Below are positions 1 through 9,750 of a DNA stretch of 64,000 nucleotides, piece by piece; position 1 is the stretch's first letter, and every line of letters starts with the position of its first letter. The notes below the pieces were generated by a model. The model ran no database searches. It was given only the letters and a program-made list of their open reading frames with translations, and was not told the origin of the DNA. A program made the translations under genes and the position numbers. Location of the stretch: contig NZ_CP025197.1 in NCBI RefSeq assembly GCF_002844395.1, positions 2,728,001 to 2,792,000 of the forward strand, written 5' to 3'. The DNA comes from Acetivibrio saccincola. Its GTDB lineage: Bacteria; Bacillota; Clostridia; Acetivibrionales; Acetivibrionaceae.

Positions 1-1215
1 CCCGGTGACAATAACGGTAAATATAAACGGATTAAATGAACGGGTTTCAAGAACATACTCAATAAAATATCCCCTGTAAATAGGTACATTATAAATTATA
101 TGTCTTATAAACAGAGTAATTTCATGGGCAAGAGAAGCAATAACCATACCGGCTGCTGTTCCTATTATCCCAAATATAAACATCTCCATAACCATTATTC
201 TCAAAGTCCTTTTCCTTGTCATACCGCATAAACGAAGCAGCCTGAAACTTTCAAGACGTCTTAATAAGTATATGGATATAATCATATAAATTGATATCGC
301 AGATATTATAAGACATATAAATGCATATATTCTTATAAGCCTGTATTTGTTAGCAAGTTCTTGTTTTTCTCCTGCCATTAACTTTTCAGAAATATTCCCA
401 CCAGAAGGATAATAGACAAAACTTGATATTGCCATTTTTCTTCCTCCAAAAGCATTAGAACTTTTTTCCTTAATAATCTTTGCCACATCTTCATCAAACT
501 CTTTTAAAGACGGAAATCCCATCTTATCACCATTAACATAAGTAAGATGCACATTGGTATATAAAGCAGGATATTTTTCTCCCTCCTCTTTTGATACAAT
601 TGCTAAAGGGTCAGGATATTCCGATACATAATTCCATGGATCAAGATTTGATATATCATTATTTTCACGAAAAGAATTATAAGAAAGATCATCAATAATT
701 CCAACAAGAGTATATGCTTTTTCCCCTATTAGCTTTTTATCCATGCCATAGAGTACAAATTTTATCTCACCTCCAACTAAAGGCTGAATATTCATGGAAA
801 TAAGTGTAGACATCTCAACTGCAATTTCATCTTCTTTCTCAGGAAATCTCCCTTTAGAAATGGGAAGGTGCATTAATTCCTTTTCTATATCATCATCAAA
901 ATATCCAACTGCTACCGTACGGTCAGAGTAATCCGGACTTCCAATACGTCCAAAAACAATTGTTTTTCCAATTAAATCTATCTCTTCTTGTTCTTTTAAT
1001 AACTCAATTTCCTCTTCCGTTAAATTATATAATCCCTCATCAAAATTACCGCACATATCCAATGATTCATGAAAACTATAGCGGTCTTCTGAACGGGTAA
1101 GAAGTGAAATAAACATCACTGCCGATGACATTATAATTATGGATATTAATATGGACAAAGCCTGCTTTTTATGAGACATCCAGTATTTTTTCAGTAGAAA
1201 AAGTTCAGTTTTCAC
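1..1215 (-). CDS. FtsX-like ABC transporter permease (partial, C-terminus off the window)
   Basis: About 405 codons are visible and the frame is still open at base 1, so the C-terminus is missing. The start is GTG at 1213-1215 behind a GGGGG-type ribosome site. A membrane anchor follows the first ~15 residues (ILISIIIMSSAVMF). A large extracytoplasmic MacB-like region of ~250 residues comes next, then membrane segments near the left edge containing RRLESFRLLRLCGMTRKR, a typical FtsX cytoplasmic-loop sequence. The family forms MacB/LolE-type transporters that work on exported peptides or lipoproteins rather than as classic importers. The partner ATPase would lie left of the window. The substrate cannot be inferred. 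Confidence 0.8.
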   Translation of the reverse strand, partial: MKTELFLLKKYWMSHKKQALSILISIIIMSSAVMFISLLTRSEDRYSFHESLDMCGNFDEGLYNLTEEEIELLKEQEEIDLIGKTIVFGRIGSPDYSDRTVAVGYFDDDIEKELMHLPISKGRFPEKEDEIAVEMSTLISMNIQPLVGGEIKFVLYGMDKKLIGEKAYTLVGIIDDLSYNSFRENNDISNLDPWNYVSEYPDPLAIVSKEEGEKYPALYTNVHLTYVNGDKMGFPSLKEFDEDVAKIIKEKSSNAFGGRKMAISSFVYYPSGGNISEKLMAGEKQELANKYRLIRIYAFICLIISAISIYMIISIYLLRRLESFRLLRLCGMTRKRTLRIMVMEMFIFGIIGTAAGMVIASLAHEITLFIRHIIYNVPIYRGYFIEYVLETRSFNPFIFTVIVTG

Positions 1216-1410
1216 AAAAAAATCCCCCTTTAAATTAAGATGTCATTTCACTTATATTTAATATAATTTACCCATATATTGTATCATTTTTTTGATGTGC
1301 CAGCTAAATAACGCTTGAATGGCAAAAAAGGGGGGGTGAATTGTCATTAAACGCACTTGAATTATAAGTTGCTTTGTGCCTATACTCATTTATTTATTAA
1401 AAAAATCTAT

Positions 1411-1443
1411 TAAAAAAAGCTGATGCTTTTAACACCAGCTTTC
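1411..1443 (-). terminator. Intrinsic terminator of the ahcY operon, overlapping the stop codon
   Basis: On the minus strand an AAAGCTGGTG arm pairs with CATCAGCTTT and is followed by a T run. The left arm contains the last codons and the TAA of ahcY, so the hairpin begins inside the gene. Confidence 0.7.
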
Positions 1444-2670
1444 CAAATATTTTTTCTGTTCCTCAGTAAGTTCATCTATTTCTATTCCCCAGGATTTTAA
1501 TTTCATTAGTGCAACCCTTTTATCAATTTCTTCAGGAACATCAATTACTTTATTCCCAAGCTTTTCATAGTTTTCTAAAACATATTTTGCACTAAGGGCT
1601 TGGAGGGCAAAGCTCATATCCATTATTTCAGCCGGATGCCCGTCACCTGCCGCAAGATTAACCAACCTTCCTTCCGCTAAAAGGTTAATCCATCTTCCGT
1701 CTTCTATTTTGTATCCCATTATATTTTTTCTCTGCTCTTTTTTCTCACAAGCCATTTCTTCCAGTTCCGGTACACAAACCTCCACATCAAAATGACCTGC
1801 ATTGCAAAGTATGGCTCCGTCTTTCATTTTTTTATAATGCTCGCCATGTATAACCCTCTTACATCCTGTGGCTGTTATAAATATATCGCCTATGGATGAA
1901 GCTTTGTCCATTGTCATAACTTTAAAACCGTCCATAACTGCTTCAGTTGCTTTTATAGGATCAATTTCGCATACAATAACTGATGCCCCAAGCCCTTTAG
2001 CCCTCATGGCTATACCCTTGCCGCACCATCCGTATCCTACAACCACCACATTTTTTCCTGCTACTATAAGATTTGTAGTCCTGTTTATGCCATCCCAAAC
2101 TGACTGGCCCGTTCCATACCTGTTGTCAAAAAGGTATTTGCAATAAGCGTTGTTTACGGCAACCATGGGAAACTTTAATACTCCTTCCCTTTCCATGGCT
2201 TTTAATCTCAAAATTCCTGTTGTTGTCTCTTCCGAACCACCCATAACATGTGGCAAAAGATCCTGCCTTTTTGTATGAAGAAGGTTTACCAGATCCCCTC
2301 CGTCATCTATTATAATATTGGGCTTATATCCCAATGCAAGTTCTAAATGCTCTTTATACTCTTCCTCTGTTGCATTATACCATGCATACACCTTAAGACC
2401 GTCTTTTGCCAAGGCAGCTGCCACATCATCCTGAGTAGACAGTGGGTTACTTCCTGTTACTGATACTTCCGCCCCTCCAATGGCTAAAACCTTTGCAAGA
2501 TAAGCAGTTTTAGCCTCTAAGTGAACGGATATGGATACCCGCACCCCGTCAAAAGGTTTTGTCTTTGAAAACTCATCTTCCAAACTTCTTAAAAGAGGCA
2601 TGTTCTTTCTTACCCACTGAATTTTTTGCCTTCCTGATTCAGCTAAATCAATATTTCTTATTTTATACAT
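1429..2670 (-). CDS. ahcY: Adenosylhomocysteinase
   Basis: Hydrolyses S-adenosylhomocysteine reversibly to adenosine and homocysteine, removing the inhibitory by-product of SAM-dependent methylation. The 413-residue protein matches the shorter bacterial/archaeal form. The NAD-binding Rossmann glycine motif GYGWCGKG is at residues 212-219. Substrate-site blocks SVHLEAKTA (49-57), GGSEETTTG (144-152) and the C-terminal [12 protein letters not shown] block are intact. It lies 4 bp downstream of the purine nucleoside phosphorylase gene on the same strand, so the two are cotranscribed; the pairing suggests salvage of the nucleoside product. The start ATG at 2670 is the only good candidate. Confidence 0.95.
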   Translation of the reverse strand: MYKIRNIDLAESGRQKIQWVRKNMPLLRSLEDEFSKTKPFDGVRVSISVHLEAKTAYLAKVLAIGGAEVSVTGSNPLSTQDDVAAALAKDGLKVYAWYNATEEEYKEHLELALGYKPNIIIDDGGDLVNLLHTKRQDLLPHVMGGSEETTTGILRLKAMEREGVLKFPMVAVNNAYCKYLFDNRYGTGQSVWDGINRTTNLIVAGKNVVVVGYGWCGKGIAMRAKGLGASVIVCEIDPIKATEAVMDGFKVMTMDKASSIGDIFITATGCKRVIHGEHYKKMKDGAILCNAGHFDVEVCVPELEEMACEKKEQRKNIMGYKIEDGRWINLLAEGRLVNLAAGDGHPAEIMDMSFALQALSAKYVLENYEKLGNKVIDVPEEIDKRVALMKLKSWGIEIDELTEEQKKYLESWC

Positions 2671-2674
2671 TCTT

Positions 2675-3502
2675 TTATACCTCCCAATCGGTTACAACTC
2701 TTTTTACTAATGCTACAAAGTTCTTTTCAGCAATCTTTGCTACTTCCATAACCCCTTCATGGCTTAATGGTTCGTCAAGTATTCCCGCTGCCATATTTGT
2801 TATACATGAAATTCCCAAAATGTTCATACCTGCATGATTTGCAACAGTAACTTCAGGAACGGTGGACATCCCCACTGCATCTGCCCCTAAAATACTCATA
2901 GCCCTTATTTCTGCAGGTGTCTCATACATAGGACCTTTTGCAAAAATGTACACACCTTCTCTTACATTAATGCCCTCTTTTAAAGCAGCATCTTTACAAA
3001 GCTGTATAAGCTCCGGATTGTATGCCTTGCTCATATCAGGAAACCTTACTCCAAACTCATCAATATTTGCGCCCCTTAGTGCAGAAGGTGCAAAAAAGCT
3101 AATATGGTCTTTAATTATCATTAAATCCCCCGGGTTAAAATCTTTGTTTATTCCTCCGGCAGCATTTGTAACAATGAGATTGTTTATACCCATATATTTA
3201 AAAACCCTGATGGCAAATACAACTTTTGAGACATCATATCCTTCATAGTAGTGAAAACGTCCTTTCATAGCAAGTATGTATTTATCCCCGATTTTACCAA
3301 ATATCAATTTTCCATCATGACCTTCAACGGTGGTTACGGGAAATCCCGGAATGTCGCCATAATCTAGCACTAAAGGTTCTTCAATCTCATTTACCAAAGC
3401 TCCTAAACCAGAACCTAAAACAACTGCTATTTGGGGAGTCTTCCCTATTTTTTTCTTTATATATTCACCGGCTTCTTTTATTTCACTTAATATATTGCCC
3501 AT
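2675..3502 (-). CDS. Purine-nucleoside phosphorylase, trimeric class I
   Basis: Phosphorolytic cleavage of purine nucleosides to free base and (deoxy)ribose 1-phosphate. The 275-residue length fits trimeric PNP (PunA/DeoD2 type). The phosphate-binding GSGLG is at 30-34, GRFHYYEGY at 81-89, TNAAGG near 120 and the PNP signature MSTVPEV near 213. An AGGAGG site precedes the ATG. It is the first gene of a two-gene operon with ahcY. Methylthioadenosine phosphorylase is a related family, but the GRFHYYEGY and MSTVPEV motifs favour inosine/guanosine PNP; substrate preference is inferred. Confidence 0.9.
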   Translation of the reverse strand: MGNILSEIKEAGEYIKKKIGKTPQIAVVLGSGLGALVNEIEEPLVLDYGDIPGFPVTTVEGHDGKLIFGKIGDKYILAMKGRFHYYEGYDVSKVVFAIRVFKYMGINNLIVTNAAGGINKDFNPGDLMIIKDHISFFAPSALRGANIDEFGVRFPDMSKAYNPELIQLCKDAALKEGINVREGVYIFAKGPMYETPAEIRAMSILGADAVGMSTVPEVTVANHAGMNILGISCITNMAAGILDEPLSHEGVMEVAKIAEKNFVALVKRVVTDWEV

Positions 3503-3897
3503 TTGCTTACCTCCTAAGGTTTTATTTGTATTTCTTTTTATTCTTTATTTTCTCTAAAAGTCCTTACTTTTTAGGTTGAACCAAATTCTAAATCTTATCC
3601 CATGTAAATTATATAACGGGCATTTGAAATTATCAACACCTATTTACATTTATGTTCATTAATTTTCACTCAACTACAATTTAAGCCGGTCACATATTTT
3701 TATCTTAAGTATAATTTTTATTTTGCGTCTATAACAACAGTTTTTGTTTCTAAATCCCAATTCACTTTAGCTTCTAAAAATTGCTTTAAGTTTTTTTACG
3801 TGTTTTTCCATACCACATTTTCCCTAAGGCTTTCATAATTATTTAGTGATATAATATATATAAGGCTTTCATACCTCTAATCTTTAGGAGGCTTGCT
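3503..3897. other. Divergent intergenic region (395 bp)
   Basis: AT-rich spacer between the leftward pnp-ahcY operon and the rightward gene at 3898. It holds the minus-strand promoter listed separately. A TATAAT-like hexamer near 3849 may be the -10 of the rightward gene, but I see no convincing -35. No ORF or riboswitch consensus was recognised. Confidence 0.4.
3608..3636 (-). promoter_or_regulatory. SigA-type promoter of pnp-ahcY
   Basis: Minus strand: TTGATA (3636-3631), 17-bp spacer, TATAAT (3613-3608), about 106 bp upstream of the pnp start. Near-consensus vegetative promoter by sequence only. Confidence 0.65.
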
Positions 3898-5655
3898 ATG
3901 CGTAGTCTTTTACACCGTTTAAAAAATGTATTTATCATAATTACATCTGTAATTTCCGGGATTTTTCTGTTTTTGGTAGTGCTTTCGCTGATTTTTAAAA
4001 ATACTGTTATGACAGCGGATTTTCATAAAAATATGTTTGAAAAAAATGAAGTTTACTCCGAAGCGCAAAGAGTAATTGACAGCTCCCGTGAAGATGTAGT
4101 AAGACTTATAAAGGGACAGTCCCCGGAATTAAATGAACAGCAAAAAGAAATTATTTATATTTTAGAAAATTCCACTTCCCCTGAAATGGTAAGAATAAAT
4201 TTAGATAATATAAATCAGGATATTTTTCAGTATTTTAACGGAAAAAGGAGGTTTTTACCTGATATCTATGTGGATATGAAACCTCCAAACTTAGATGATG
4301 CATATGGGGAAAACCAAACAGCCAATTCTAATTATGTTTCAAACAGAATAACAAGATTAAATTTAAATGCACTTATAATGTCTATAAACAGGAGTGATAT
4401 TTTAGAGGTATTTTTATTAATAAAACTTGTATTTTTCTTTGTAAATTCAATACCAAAGTTTTTTATCCCGGCAATACTTTTTATGCTCTTAATTCAAATG
4501 ATTATTTCTAAAAGAGCTGGCAAAATTGGAAAATGGCTTTTATACTTGTGTTTTTCCTGTAGTTTTCTTCTTATTGTTTTTGCCATATGCATCTATATTT
4601 ATTCTCATAATATGCTCCCAAACCTGATTAATGAGGCTGCGCTGCCAATTCCAATAAACCAGGATGTTCTTTTGTCTTATATACAAGACTCTGTATCTTT
4701 GCCTGCGCTTCTTTGCCTTTTATCCGGTATGTTTTTATTTCTTTTAACTTACATATTTGTAATTATTAATAAAGCTGTTTATAAATCCGTTGTAAATAAA
4801 AGAGTGTTTAAATTTTCATTTATGAAAAATCATACAAAACTTTTAAAGTATACCCTTTGCACTTTTTTATTTGCAGCCTCAATTTTTGGATTAGCATACA
4901 ATGTCCACTCTTTTAAGAAGGATTTTAACGCCAATAATTTTTCAAATATTGTATCTAAATATACCAATTATAATTCCGCTACAGAAGTTGTATCTGCCAA
5001 AAATGAAACTATATATACCTTACAGATTAATCTCGTAGATTCCGATACAAATGACCCTGTTGAAAACATTGAAATAAAAGTAGACGGTAAAACGGAAACA
5101 GGCGACAGGCATTACAATTTGTCAAAAGTTACCGACCATGAGGGAACTGCAAAGTTTCATCTTGGGAAGGGTACTTTTTATATTGATTTTTCATCTACCC
5201 AGTTGTCAGATAATTATATTATGCCTTCACCTTTTTACTTCGATTTAACATCTGTAGGAACCACCATTATTACCATTAATCTTGACAAATACAATGAAAT
5301 GGAGAACTATGGGATAGTGGAAATAGAAATATTAGATGAAAATAATGAGCCTTTTGAAGGTATAGAGGTTTTTATTGAAAATTTAAAAACAAATAAAAAC
5401 TTAGAAGGAGAGCACAAAAACAGTTTAGAACCACCGGACGAAAACTGCTTAGAACCGGGAACTGAACCTGACAGGTACTTTTCTATAACAAATTTAGATG
5501 GAATAGCTTTGTTTAAAATGGAAGAAGGAATTTATAAGGCGGAATTTTCAGAGGACAAATTCCCTCAAGAATACATTGTGCCTGAACCTTTTTCAATTAA
5601 AATTTTACCCGGCATTGTATCAAGGTACACAATAAAGCTTGCAAAGAGTGAGTAA
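3898..5655 (+). CDS. Membrane protein with two C-terminal Cna-B-like domains
   Basis: I do not recognise this 585-residue protein as a named family. It has a membrane segment at ~10-34, an extracytoplasmic region to ~170, further segments at ~171-203, 213-235, 267-291 and 316-336, then a ~250-residue soluble tail. The tail contains two similar units (about 373-473 and 476-583). Each begins with a hydrophobic beta-strand, has an (I/V)EIxV strand, a G-T/I-A-x-F turn and ends with PxPFxxD/K. That pattern resembles Cna-B/SpaA-type prealbumin-like folds of surface proteins. Topology would put the tail outside. TTTAGGAGG precedes the ATG. It appears monocistronic and convergent with the next gene. 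Confidence 0.65.
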   Translation: MRSLLHRLKNVFIIITSVISGIFLFLVVLSLIFKNTVMTADFHKNMFEKNEVYSEAQRVIDSSREDVVRLIKGQSPELNEQQKEIIYILENSTSPEMVRINLDNINQDIFQYFNGKRRFLPDIYVDMKPPNLDDAYGENQTANSNYVSNRITRLNLNALIMSINRSDILEVFLLIKLVFFFVNSIPKFFIPAILFMLLIQMIISKRAGKIGKWLLYLCFSCSFLLIVFAICIYIYSHNMLPNLINEAALPIPINQDVLLSYIQDSVSLPALLCLLSGMFLFLLTYIFVIINKAVYKSVVNKRVFKFSFMKNHTKLLKYTLCTFLFAASIFGLAYNVHSFKKDFNANNFSNIVSKYTNYNSATEVVSAKNETIYTLQINLVDSDTNDPVENIEIKVDGKTETGDRHYNLSKVTDHEGTAKFHLGKGTFYIDFSSTQLSDNYIMPSPFYFDLTSVGTTIITINLDKYNEMENYGIVEIEILDENNEPFEGIEVFIENLKTNKNLEGEHKNSLEPPDENCLEPGTEPDRYFSITNLDGIALFKMEEGIYKAEFSEDKFPQEYIVPEPFSIKILPGIVSRYTIKLAKSE

Positions 5656-5669
5656 GTTTTTTATATAGT

Positions 5670-6419
5670 TTAGCGGGTTCTGACAATATTTACATAAGAA
5701 TTATGTACTTCAAAATTTTCTATATCCTCACCGTAAAAAATTAAAAGAAAAGAATGCTCTTTTAAGTCTTCAATTTTTGTATCTACCGGAATGATAGATA
5801 ATAATCCTTCTTTTTGTTCCCATTCAATTATATAATTATCGTCAAATGCAGGAATAATTTCCCCATCACGCAATACAACTGCTTTATAAGTGCCTGTATT
5901 TGCAGTAAGCAGTTTATAATAAATCTTATTTTGCTCATCAGCAGTTATTTTTTTATTAAATGTCATATCGTCATCCGGTTCACCACTTAAAGCCAGTGAA
6001 TACAAAGCTCCGCTTGAAAGTTTTTCCCCATCAATAAAAGTAATTTGTTCAGTATAATCATAACTTTCAGTTTCTGTATTAAAATTAAATGAGGTACTTT
6101 CTCCCCTAAGTTCATGTTCTGCAATTGCTTTAATTGTCAAAGTTGCTTTGTCATCGTAGCAGTCAACAGGAAAAAATATTGAGTAAAACATTATTTTATG
6201 CTCTTCTCTGCCACCTTTTAAATTTGGCTTTAATTTAATCTTTATTTTATCAGTTTCTCTGCTAGCCAACTTTTTATTATGGTAAAAATATTTTTCACTC
6301 TCACCATTTGCAGAAAAGCTTTGAATTTCACCATCTACAAATAAAAGTAATGTAAATTGTATCTCTTCTTTAGAAATATTCATAAATTCAAAACTACAAT
6401 CTAAACAGCCATTATTCAA
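5670..6419 (-). CDS. Hypothetical protein, probably the C-terminal body of a split membrane-anchored protein
   Basis: A 249-codon frame beginning with TTG at 6419, with no ribosome site worth the name. The sequence is beta-strand rich (FLLLFVDGEIQSFSANG, IKIKLKPNLKGG) and looks like extracellular immunoglobulin-like or lectin-like folds; no family was recognised. It lies in the same frame as the 68-residue anchored fragment at 6516-6722. The intervening 100 bp encodes a sensible peptide in a third frame. I therefore infer that 6722-5670 was one gene of about 348 residues broken by two compensating indels (see the upstream entry). It is the last member of the ABC operon reading leftwards from 11345. 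Confidence 0.6.
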   Translation of the reverse strand: MNNGCLDCSFEFMNISKEEIQFTLLLFVDGEIQSFSANGESEKYFYHNKKLASRETDKIKIKLKPNLKGGREEHKIMFYSIFFPVDCYDDKATLTIKAIAEHELRGESTSFNFNTETESYDYTEQITFIDGEKLSSGALYSLALSGEPDDDMTFNKKITADEQNKIYYKLLTANTGTYKAVVLRDGEIIPAFDDNYIIEWEQKEGLLSIIPVDTKIEDLKEHSFLLIFYGEDIENFEVHNSYVNIVRTR

Positions 6420-6421
6420 TT

Positions 6422-6722
6422 CTAAAATTCTAAAAAGTCTTCCCTGCCAACAAGTTTACCGTCTCTATGATATAAATAAAATCCTCCAGCCATGTCATAC
6501 TTCTCTTCAAATTCTTTAATATCCTCTTCTGTTAATAATCTTTAATCTTTGCTCATCAGGTGCATCTTTCTCTTTCAAAGATACATCATCTTCCATTGTA
6601 ATTACATTATCAGGCTCTTCTCCCTTATAACCATCAATAATAACTTTGACAACAGCTCCAATAAAAATTAATGCCAATACCAAAACAATACCTATTTTTT
6701 TATTTTTTGATATTGTTTTCAT
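6422..6722 (-). pseudogene. N-terminal anchor fragment of the split gene, frameshifted by a 7-bp tandem duplication
   Basis: The ATG at 6722 starts a short cytoplasmic Lys-rich stretch and one membrane segment (IGIVLVLALIFIGAVVKVII), then an acidic linker. At about 6537 the heptamer AAAGATT is present twice in tandem. The frame as written ends at 6516 after 68 codons. Removing one copy lets translation continue as DEQRLLTEEDIKEFEEKYD and on through MAGGFYLYHRDGKLVGRED. Adding one T to the TTTTT run near 6434 then returns to the frame of the downstream 249-codon ORF. Corrected length is 1047 bp (348 residues). The 7-bp duplication looks like a real mutation; the homopolymer loss could be a sequencing error. 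Confidence 0.6.
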
Positions 6723-6741
6723 AACTTCACTCCCTTTTATT

Positions 6742-7689
6742 TCATATATTTAAAATCCAGTTTGCCTGAAATATTTCAGATACCGGCAAACCATACTGAA
6801 AATTAAAAATCATATAGGATATTTCGCTTACTACGATTATGGCACACAGCAGCATAAACAAAGCAGATGGACGCTTCCAATAATAACATGCAAGCACAAC
6901 CAGCACACACAGCAATGATATTAATAATATTCTAACTGCTGCATTCAGCCAAAAATACTGTAACAGTGTTAAAGAAGCGGATACATTTGAAAATAAAGAA
7001 ATATTGTATACAGGTGCTCCCTTTTGCGGCAGCACGTATACTTTGTCATAAATATATAAATTACAGAATGAAAACATAAGGCTGAACGCTGAACTGCTTA
7101 CAACAGCATATATCATTTTACATCTTAAAACATTCCATCTTCCAAAAGGCGTAGAGTTTAGTATAGGATAAAACCCGTTTCTCATTTCCACCAACATCAC
7201 CGCACAGGCTAAAAATATAACTGCAATTAATTGAAACAGTACAACATTTTTTTGATTAAACAGTTTTTCCCAATAATAATCATACACAATCCAAGGCTCT
7301 TCTTTTTCTTTTACCAACTGCCACTTTTCGTATATATACTGAAACTCTCTTTCTCTTGTCATGCAACTGTTATAATCATCCATAAATGTATTATACTCAT
7401 CCCTCTCTAACTCGCCTTTCAAAAATTTTTCATGCATTTCAGGATACAGATTAAATGTTTGTATAATAAACTCTTCCTCATCCATCAGATATTCTATCTT
7501 TTCAGCATTTAACGGTCCACTAAGTTTTGCCTGATATTCCAAAATAACACTCTCTTTTAAATTGTCAATTGTAAAATCCAATTTTACATAACAAATAGAA
7601 ATACAAAGGCAAACAAAAAACATGGCAATAAGGAAAAAAATCATTTTGCCGTTTAAATTTTTTCTAAATTCCTTTATTAAAAGTTCCAT
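6742..7689 (-). CDS. ABC-2-type transporter permease, second subunit
   Basis: A 315-residue protein with one N-terminal membrane segment (~15-33), an extracytoplasmic domain of ~110 residues and five or so further segments from ~150 onward, the layout of ABC-2 permeases. It contains MVEMRNGFYPILNSTPFGRWNVLRCKM, a coupling-loop-like motif that closely parallels the upstream permease (ESTYNMFEILNATPNGRIKLRCAK), so the two arose by duplication and probably form a heterodimer. It overlaps the upstream permease by 26 bp, indicating translational coupling. Transport direction and cargo are not evident. Confidence 0.75.
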   Translation of the reverse strand: MELLIKEFRKNLNGKMIFFLIAMFFVCLCISICYVKLDFTIDNLKESVILEYQAKLSGPLNAEKIEYLMDEEEFIIQTFNLYPEMHEKFLKGELERDEYNTFMDDYNSCMTREREFQYIYEKWQLVKEKEEPWIVYDYYWEKLFNQKNVVLFQLIAVIFLACAVMLVEMRNGFYPILNSTPFGRWNVLRCKMIYAVVSSSAFSLMFSFCNLYIYDKVYVLPQKGAPVYNISLFSNVSASLTLLQYFWLNAAVRILLISLLCVLVVLACYYWKRPSALFMLLCAIIVVSEISYMIFNFQYGLPVSEIFQANWILNI

Positions 7690-8869
7690 CTTTTCTACTT
7701 CTCCTGTTTAAAATGTTTTTTTCACCTAAAATCAGATATGCTCCCAATATAATTACAATAATTATTGATGTAATTATAGGAAAATAGTAAATTTTGAGAA
7801 GATGTCCGGCTATCTCCCCATATCTTGGCATTTCAAAGTAATAAGCCGGGTTTAAATAAGCCATGGGATTAAATGCTTTCTGATACTTAATAAAACTCAA
7901 TTCTTGAAGAGAATAATCTCTAAAATCTCTAATCCAACCTATATTTTTCAAAAAATAATTAATTTCAAAATAACTGCTTGCTAAAATACAAATAACGCCC
8001 ATAACTATACTCGCTATAAAACTGTCTGTAATCTTGGAAAAAAACATCATAACGGCAGCCCAAATAAGAGACAATACAACCTGGGCTAAAACAGAATACA
8101 TAAAGAACTTACCAATTGTCATACCGGAAGCAGTTTTTTCAAAACCCTTCAACATATATAAAGGAGCGTTCAGATTTTGAAATTCATATCCAAAACATTT
8201 AAGCATTATAATTAAAAATCCAAAAAATAAAACATTTAATAGCAATACAAAACAAAATACCGCCAATATTTTGGCACATCTTAGCTTTATCCTTCCATTC
8301 GGTGTAGCATTCAATATTTCAAACATATTGTATGTACTTTCCATGCTAAAAGAATTGCCAACTAAAAAAACAATCCCTAATAAAAACAACAAGTATAAAA
8401 TTCCTAAGTTCAGTATACACACATACTCTATATTGTTCACAAACACAGGGCTTTTCTCGTTTTTATACAGAGCCTGAACAAGTTTCCCTTTATTTGCAAT
8501 GTGCTTATCATTGTTTTTTAATCCATATTGTTCTAATTCTTTCCCCTGGCTTCTAATAAACTCTACATAATCTTTTCTATTATTTATTTGATCAAGCTGC
8601 TCTAAAATATATCTTGCATATATAATTTCAATAAGCATGGGATCCAACCACATGTCAGCAAGGTTTCTTAATTCTTTTTCCTTTTCTTCCGTCATCTTTC
8701 CTCCATATTTATCACATACTTCCCGGTATCCGTCCCCATATGTAAATGTATATTTATAATTAAATAAAATTGTCCCAATCACGGCTAATAACAGCATTAA
8801 AATTATTACAATAACTGTAGATTTTCTAAAAAAAATTTTCTTTAACTCACCATATAATAGCTCTATCAT
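7664..8869 (-). CDS. ABC-2-type transporter permease, first subunit
   Basis: A 401-residue integral membrane protein: N-terminal segment at ~17-37, extracytoplasmic loop to ~150, then multiple segments through the C-terminus. The cytoplasmic motif NMFEILNATPNGRIKLRC matches that of its neighbour at 6742. The start ATG overlaps the TGA of the ATPase gene (ATGA), typical of coupled ABC operons. With the ATPase at 8866 it forms an exporter- or immunity-type ABC-2 complex. Confidence 0.8.
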   Translation of the reverse strand: MIELLYGELKKIFFRKSTVIVIILMLLLAVIGTILFNYKYTFTYGDGYREVCDKYGGKMTEEKEKELRNLADMWLDPMLIEIIYARYILEQLDQINNRKDYVEFIRSQGKELEQYGLKNNDKHIANKGKLVQALYKNEKSPVFVNNIEYVCILNLGILYLLFLLGIVFLVGNSFSMESTYNMFEILNATPNGRIKLRCAKILAVFCFVLLLNVLFFGFLIIMLKCFGYEFQNLNAPLYMLKGFEKTASGMTIGKFFMYSVLAQVVLSLIWAAVMMFFSKITDSFIASIVMGVICILASSYFEINYFLKNIGWIRDFRDYSLQELSFIKYQKAFNPMAYLNPAYYFEMPRYGEIAGHLLKIYYFPIITSIIIVIILGAYLILGEKNILNRRSRKDGTFNKGI

Positions 8870-9723
8870 TGGTTCCCCTCCCCAAAATAGTAGAAATAAA
8901 CATCGTCCAAGGACGGAGTTTGACTGACGGCTTCTTTTATTGGTTGTTTCTTGTCATATACTATACAGTAAGTTTTTTCTTTTTCGGTTATTGTCTTTAT
9001 TATTTGCTTTTTATTTACATAATCCAGGTACTTATCTTCTATCTTCCAAACAGCACCTTCCAATTCCTTTGTAATATTTTCCTGTAAATCATTCTTTATT
9101 AATTGGCCATTCTTTAGCAGCAGTACTGTTTTCCCAATCTCATCCACGTCTGAAACAATATGAGTGGATAAAATTACTATGCTGTTTTTTCCTGCATCCA
9201 TCAACATGTTTTTAAAATGCATTCGTTCCTTTGGATCAAGGCCAACTGTCGGTTCATCCAGTACAATTAATTCCGGTTCACCAATAAATGCCTGTGCAAT
9301 CCCCAGCCGCTGCTTCATTCCCCCTGAATATGTACTGATTTTATTGTCTATTACATCATTTAAATTCACCTTCTCTGAAAGCTGGCTGACCATTTTTTCT
9401 TTGTCCTTTTTAATGCCTTTTAATGCACATATATAATATAAAAAATCCCTTCCTGTAAAATTAGGATAAAACCCTGCTTTTTGAGGAAGAAATCCTATTC
9501 TCTTTCTATAGTGTTTTCCTAAAGATAAAATTTCCGTACCATCACATAAAATAGTACCTTCCGTTCTTTTTAAATTATCCACTAAAATGTTCATAAAGGT
9601 TGATTTACCTGACCCGTTCGGTCCGAGAAGAGCATAAATACCCGGCTCAAATACCGCTGTTAATTTATTTAATGCCAATTTCTTCCCATAATATTTTGTT
9701 AAATTCTGTACCTCTATTTTCAT
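8866..9723 (-). CDS. ABC transporter ATP-binding protein (BcrA/NatA type)
   Basis: Nucleotide-binding subunit powering the two ABC-2 permeases downstream. Walker A GPNGSGKST is near residues 36-44, the Q-loop is in the PQKAGFYP region, the signature is YSGGMKQRLGIAQ, Walker B is LIVLDEPTVGLD and the switch His is in LSTHIVSDVDEIG. A ~70-residue C-terminal extension is usual for drug/bacteriocin-resistance ATPases of the BcrA class. I place the start at 9723: GGAGGGTGTC sits just upstream, whereas the frame's earlier ATG at 9738 lies on the ribosome site itself. It is 27 bp downstream of the lipoprotein gene. Confidence 0.9.
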   Translation of the reverse strand: MKIEVQNLTKYYGKKLALNKLTAVFEPGIYALLGPNGSGKSTFMNILVDNLKRTEGTILCDGTEILSLGKHYRKRIGFLPQKAGFYPNFTGRDFLYYICALKGIKKDKEKMVSQLSEKVNLNDVIDNKISTYSGGMKQRLGIAQAFIGEPELIVLDEPTVGLDPKERMHFKNMLMDAGKNSIVILSTHIVSDVDEIGKTVLLLKNGQLIKNDLQENITKELEGAVWKIEDKYLDYVNKKQIIKTITEKEKTYCIVYDKKQPIKEAVSQTPSLDDVYFYYFGEGNQ

Positions 9724-9750
9724 GACACCCTCCATCAAATTATAGACATT

